A stretch of 8,589 nt of DNA from Methanobrevibacter sp. (GTDB taxonomy: Archaea; Methanobacteriota; Methanobacteria; Methanobacteriales; Methanobacteriaceae): NCBI GenBank assembly GCA_017646885.1, contig JAGCLR010000198.1, positions 1 to 8,589 on the forward strand, given 5' to 3'. This document shows positions 6,552 to 8,589 of this stretch, piece by piece. Positions within the stretch are counted from its first letter, which is position 1; every line of letters starts with the position of its first letter. A program made the position numbers and the translations under genes. The notes under the pieces are model-generated. The model made no database searches, was not told the DNA's origin, and saw only the letters and a program-made list of their open reading frames with translations.

Positions 6552-6582
6552 TAAAAAAAGAGAAAGGAGTTATATTAACTCC
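6552..6582 (-). terminator. Terminator of the surface protein gene
   Basis: On the minus strand, 9 bp after the stop, GGAGTTA (6582-6576) and TAACTCC (6572-6566) form a perfect 7-bp stem with a 3-base loop, followed at once by TTTCTCTTTTTTTA (6565-6552). Confidence 0.7.
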
Positions 6583-6591
6583 AAAAATATT

Positions 6592-8382
6592 TTAATTTTT
6601 TCTGGTAGCCAATGAAAACAATGCTAACATTGATAAAATGACTAATGCAAATGGATTTCCTGTTCTTTTCTTAGAAATATCTATTTGCTTTTTAGGACTT
6701 TTGATATGGTTTCCATCATATTTAGAATCTGAATTCCTATCTAAAGCCTTGTCATCATTATTTTTGAAAAGATCATCTGGGAAATAATCATCCCAAGGGA
6801 ACTCATCATAATAATCCTCATATGAATCATTTTCTGGATTATCAGGGCTATCTGGATTTTCTGGATTTTCTGGAACTTCAGGATTATCTGGATTATCCTC
6901 ACCGCTTTCATTTGAAATAACATCAACGATTGCAGAATCAAAATTATTTGATTGGTTCATATCAGTAGTTGAAGAGTTAGCACTAACGCTATTTACCACT
7001 TCTCCTTCCTCCAATGCTTTAGAGGAAATGACCAATAATGCAGATTCATTGCTCTCCAAGTCACCGACATTCCAAATTAGCTCAACGACATTTCCATCAT
7101 CATCTGTAATGCTTTCCAATTCTCCTTTAGTCAACTCATATATGATAAATTCCAAGCTTTCAGGAAAACTGCCATTTACAATAACTTCACTTGCCTTATC
7201 AGGACCATTATTTGTGACATTTATAATCCAATTCACAACATCATCAATGTAAACTGGATTCTTATCAGCAATTTTAGTTACAGATATATCGCAAATTGGA
7301 AGTATTTCCAAAGTATCGTTATCATGATTGTTTTCCTTATCTGATTCATAAGTGCTTGTTTCCACATCAGCAAGAACAGTGACATTCTCATTGGACCTGT
7401 TGGCTTTAGTGCTGATGTTCAATGAAACGCTATCACCACTTCCTAAATCGCCAATAAGCCATTCATAGTTATCCAAATCAAAAGAATCATCAGAAGAATT
7501 CAAAACAATCAATCCTAAAGACTCCAAATCAGACAAGGAAACTGAAACATTGGATGCATCATCCGGACCATCATTGGAAACTACAATAATCCAATCCACA
7601 ATATCCCCATAGCTAACTGTTTCATTTGATGCTTCAATATCGATTATCAAGTCACATATTGGGTTGATTAATACAGATTCATTATCAATATTGTTTTCAT
7701 AATCAGACTCTAATGTGCTTGTTTCCACATTAGCTGTTACTGTTATTGTATCATCAGACTTATTGACTTTTGTTGTGATAATCAATGAAACATTGTCTCC
7801 ACTATCCAGATTACCAATAATCCACTCATAATCTTCCAAATCAAAAGAATCATCAGAAGCATTCAAGACAATAAGATCCAATGATTCCAAATCAGATAAG
7901 GAAAGGATTACATCAGCTGCATCATCCGGACCGTCATTGGAAACTACAATAGTCCAATCCACAAGATCATCCTTATTTACAGGATTTTCAGATACACTCA
8001 CTTTAGTTATCAAATCACATATAGGCAAAGCATCAACGCTATCTGAATCATAGTTATTGGATTCAATAGGGTCATATGTATCTGAGCTTACATTTGCCTT
8101 GAGAATCAAAGGCTTATCTGATGAGTTCACTTTAGTTGAAATCTCTATGCTGATTTCATCTCCAACCAGAAGACTTGGAATCTCCCATTTATTTTCTGTC
8201 TGATTGAATGTGGCATTGGAACTGTTTAAATAGATCAATTCCTCATCAGAGTAATCCAATAAGACAAGCACTTTGCTTGCATTGTTTGGCCCATTGTTTA
8301 CAACAGTTATAGTCCAATTGACAATATCACCAGGATTTACAATCTCATCAGAAGCATTGACTGTAATGGCTAAATCTGCCAT
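6592..8382 (-). CDS. Adhesin-like surface protein of DUF11 repeats, C-terminal part behind an in-frame stop
   Basis: A 596-residue open frame. Four DUF11-type Ig-like repeats, each with an NWTI/DWII..V.N.GP..A core, span about 2-121, 122-242, 243-363 and 364-489. Then come a Pro-Glu/Asp-Asn stretch (about 496-518), an acidic aromatic patch (519-540), a basic region (557-573) and one membrane helix (about 575-592) ending in RKN, so the protein should be anchored at the cell surface C-terminally. About two dozen N-x-S/T sequons suggest N-glycosylation. Such proteins in gut methanogens are thought to bind other cells or host material. The ATG at 8382 is probably not a real start: it lies at a repeat boundary with no signal peptide and no good ribosome site, and repeat homology continues upstream in the same frame through a TAA at 8425-8427. 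The gene is probably the 3' part of a nonsense-disrupted adhesin. Confidence 0.8.
   Translation of the reverse strand: MADLAITVNASDEIVNPGDIVNWTITVVNNGPNNASKVLVLLDYSDEELIYLNSSNATFNQTENKWEIPSLLVGDEISIEISTKVNSSDKPLILKANVSSDTYDPIESNNYDSDSVDALPICDLITKVSVSENPVNKDDLVDWTIVVSNDGPDDAADVILSLSDLESLDLIVLNASDDSFDLEDYEWIIGNLDSGDNVSLIITTKVNKSDDTITVTANVETSTLESDYENNIDNESVLINPICDLIIDIEASNETVSYGDIVDWIIVVSNDGPDDASNVSVSLSDLESLGLIVLNSSDDSFDLDNYEWLIGDLGSGDSVSLNISTKANRSNENVTVLADVETSTYESDKENNHDNDTLEILPICDISVTKIADKNPVYIDDVVNWIINVTNNGPDKASEVIVNGSFPESLEFIIYELTKGELESITDDDGNVVELIWNVGDLESNESALLVISSKALEEGEVVNSVSANSSTTDMNQSNNFDSAIVDVISNESGEDNPDNPEVPENPENPDSPDNPENDSYEDYYDEFPWDDYFPDDLFKNNDDKALDRNSDSKYDGNHIKSPKKQIDISKKRTGNPFALVILSMLALFSLATRKN
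6833..6895 (-). repeat. 9-bp tandem repeats encoding Pro-Glu/Asp-Asn triplets
   Basis: Seven units begin at 6833, 6842, 6851, 6860, 6869, 6878 and 6887; the plus-strand consensus is TCTGGATTW. They encode the Pro-rich hinge between the Ig-like repeats and the membrane anchor, likely a wall-spanning spacer. Units 6851 and 6860 are identical, so copy number may vary between strains. Confidence 0.75.
7294..8019 (-). repeat. Two adjacent 363-bp repeats inside the surface protein gene
   Basis: Coding repeats 2 (7657-8019) and 3 (7294-7656) are each exactly 121 codons. Long protein stretches are nearly the same (SNDGPDDA, SLSDLESL, DDSFDL). At DNA level a 25-base stretch at 7472-7496 recurs at 7835-7859, exactly 363 bp away. 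Repeats 1 and 4 are clearly more diverged, so 2 and 3 arose by recent duplication or are kept alike by gene conversion. Confidence 0.8.
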
Positions 8383-8424
8383 AAGAACTCTAATTGTCTT
8401 ATTATCAATGTTATTTGTAAGATT

Positions 8425-8589
8425 TTAATCCTCTTCAATGGATGAAACATTTACAGGATAGTCAATAAGCCCTGTCTTATTGGTTTGGACATTGATTACC
8501 AAAGTCTGATTTTCACCAACATCTAAATTTCCAATATCCCAAGTTCCATCATCTGGGTTATATGTGCCTATTGAAGGAACAGAAGATAA
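8425..8589 (-). pseudogene. Upstream fragment of the same surface protein gene, ending at an in-frame TAA
   Basis: The minus-strand frame is open from the right edge and encodes 54 residues, ending ...VNVSSIEED before TAA at 8425-8427. It contains GTYNPDDGTWDIGNLDVGENQTLVI, the second half of a DUF11 repeat (compare the YEWIIGNLDSGDNVSLII segment in repeat 2). After the stop the same frame continues NLTNNIDNKTIRVL and joins the ATG at 8382. Aligned to repeat 1, ANVSSDTYDPIESNN and VNVSSIEED*NLTNN have equal length, so a base substitution made the stop, not an indel. The 5' end and signal peptide lie outside the window. A sequencing error is the other explanation. Confidence 0.75.

Larger units (their letters stand above)
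6228..6591. other. AT-rich intergenic stretch between mfnB and the surface protein gene
   Basis: 364 bases without a recognisable gene. From right to left it holds the surface protein terminator (6552-6582), a second copy of the 14-base T-run element (6517-6530), an 11-base direct repeat TAAATACTTTT (6443-6453 and 6470-6480), two TTTATATA boxes facing mfnB, an 8-bp dyad GTTTTATA/TATAAAAC (6380-6387 and 6400-6407) and about 150 bp of nearly pure A/T before the mfnB ribosome site. No tRNA-like or riboswitch fold was recognised. Confidence 0.6.

Noticed and set aside
6436..6560. Possible small RNA or tRNA gene in the spacer right of mfnB
   Set aside because: No cloverleaf, GC-rich stem or conserved motif; the only short ATG frame (6495) closes after seven codons.
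8425..8427. Stop codon in the surface protein read as pyrrolysine or selenocysteine
   Set aside because: The codon is TAA; pyrrolysine uses TAG and selenocysteine uses TGA.

Overview
The window looks like chromosomal DNA from an AT-rich hydrogenotrophic methanogen of the Methanobacteriales, most likely Methanobrevibacter. The reasons are: a convincing MfnB (methanofuran biosynthesis); an HD hydrolase, UbiX and CbiT-like cluster that I recall from Methanothermobacter; an Asn/Asp/Ser-rich surface protein made of DUF11 repeats with a C-terminal membrane anchor, typical of Methanobrevibacter adhesin-like proteins; strong GGAGG-type ribosome binding sites; and very AT-rich spacers. The genus call is inference; no rRNA or other marker is present.

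Left part (1-1927, + strand): the 3' end of an HD-domain phosphohydrolase, then ubiX (flavin prenyltransferase), then a CbiT-like methyltransferase. The gaps are 46 and 28 bp, so this is probably one transcription unit. It meets the minus-strand genes convergently in a 41-bp gap.

Middle (1969-6239, - strand): reading leftwards along the minus strand come mfnB, guaB, an uncharacterised two-helix membrane protein and mobA. Almost every gap carries a hairpin followed by a T-run, so most of these genes look separately terminated. mfnB and guaB both start at TTG behind perfect Shine-Dalgarno sites. A 326-bp spacer between guaB and the membrane protein gene contains a minisatellite of about 18-bp units.

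Right part (6228-8589, - strand): a 364-bp very AT-rich spacer with two exact TTTATATA boxes facing mfnB, then a large surface protein whose reading frame enters from beyond the right edge. That frame is broken by one in-frame TAA at 8425-8427. Repeat homology runs straight through the stop without an indel, so the open frame starting at 8382 is the C-terminal part of a nonsense-interrupted gene and probably not a complete protein.

Functionally, several genes feed methanogen cofactors: MfnB (methanofuran), MobA (molybdopterin guanine dinucleotide, used by formylmethanofuran dehydrogenase), a CbiT-like enzyme (corrinoids) and UbiX (prenylated FMN, required by the UbiD-type decarboxylase of the archaeal mevalonate pathway). 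GuaB supplies guanine nucleotides, including the GTP MobA uses. I see no clearly new multi-gene system. The items most worth checking are the nonsense-interrupted adhesin, the CbiT-like protein with altered active-site motifs, the tandem array after guaB and the uncharacterised membrane protein.
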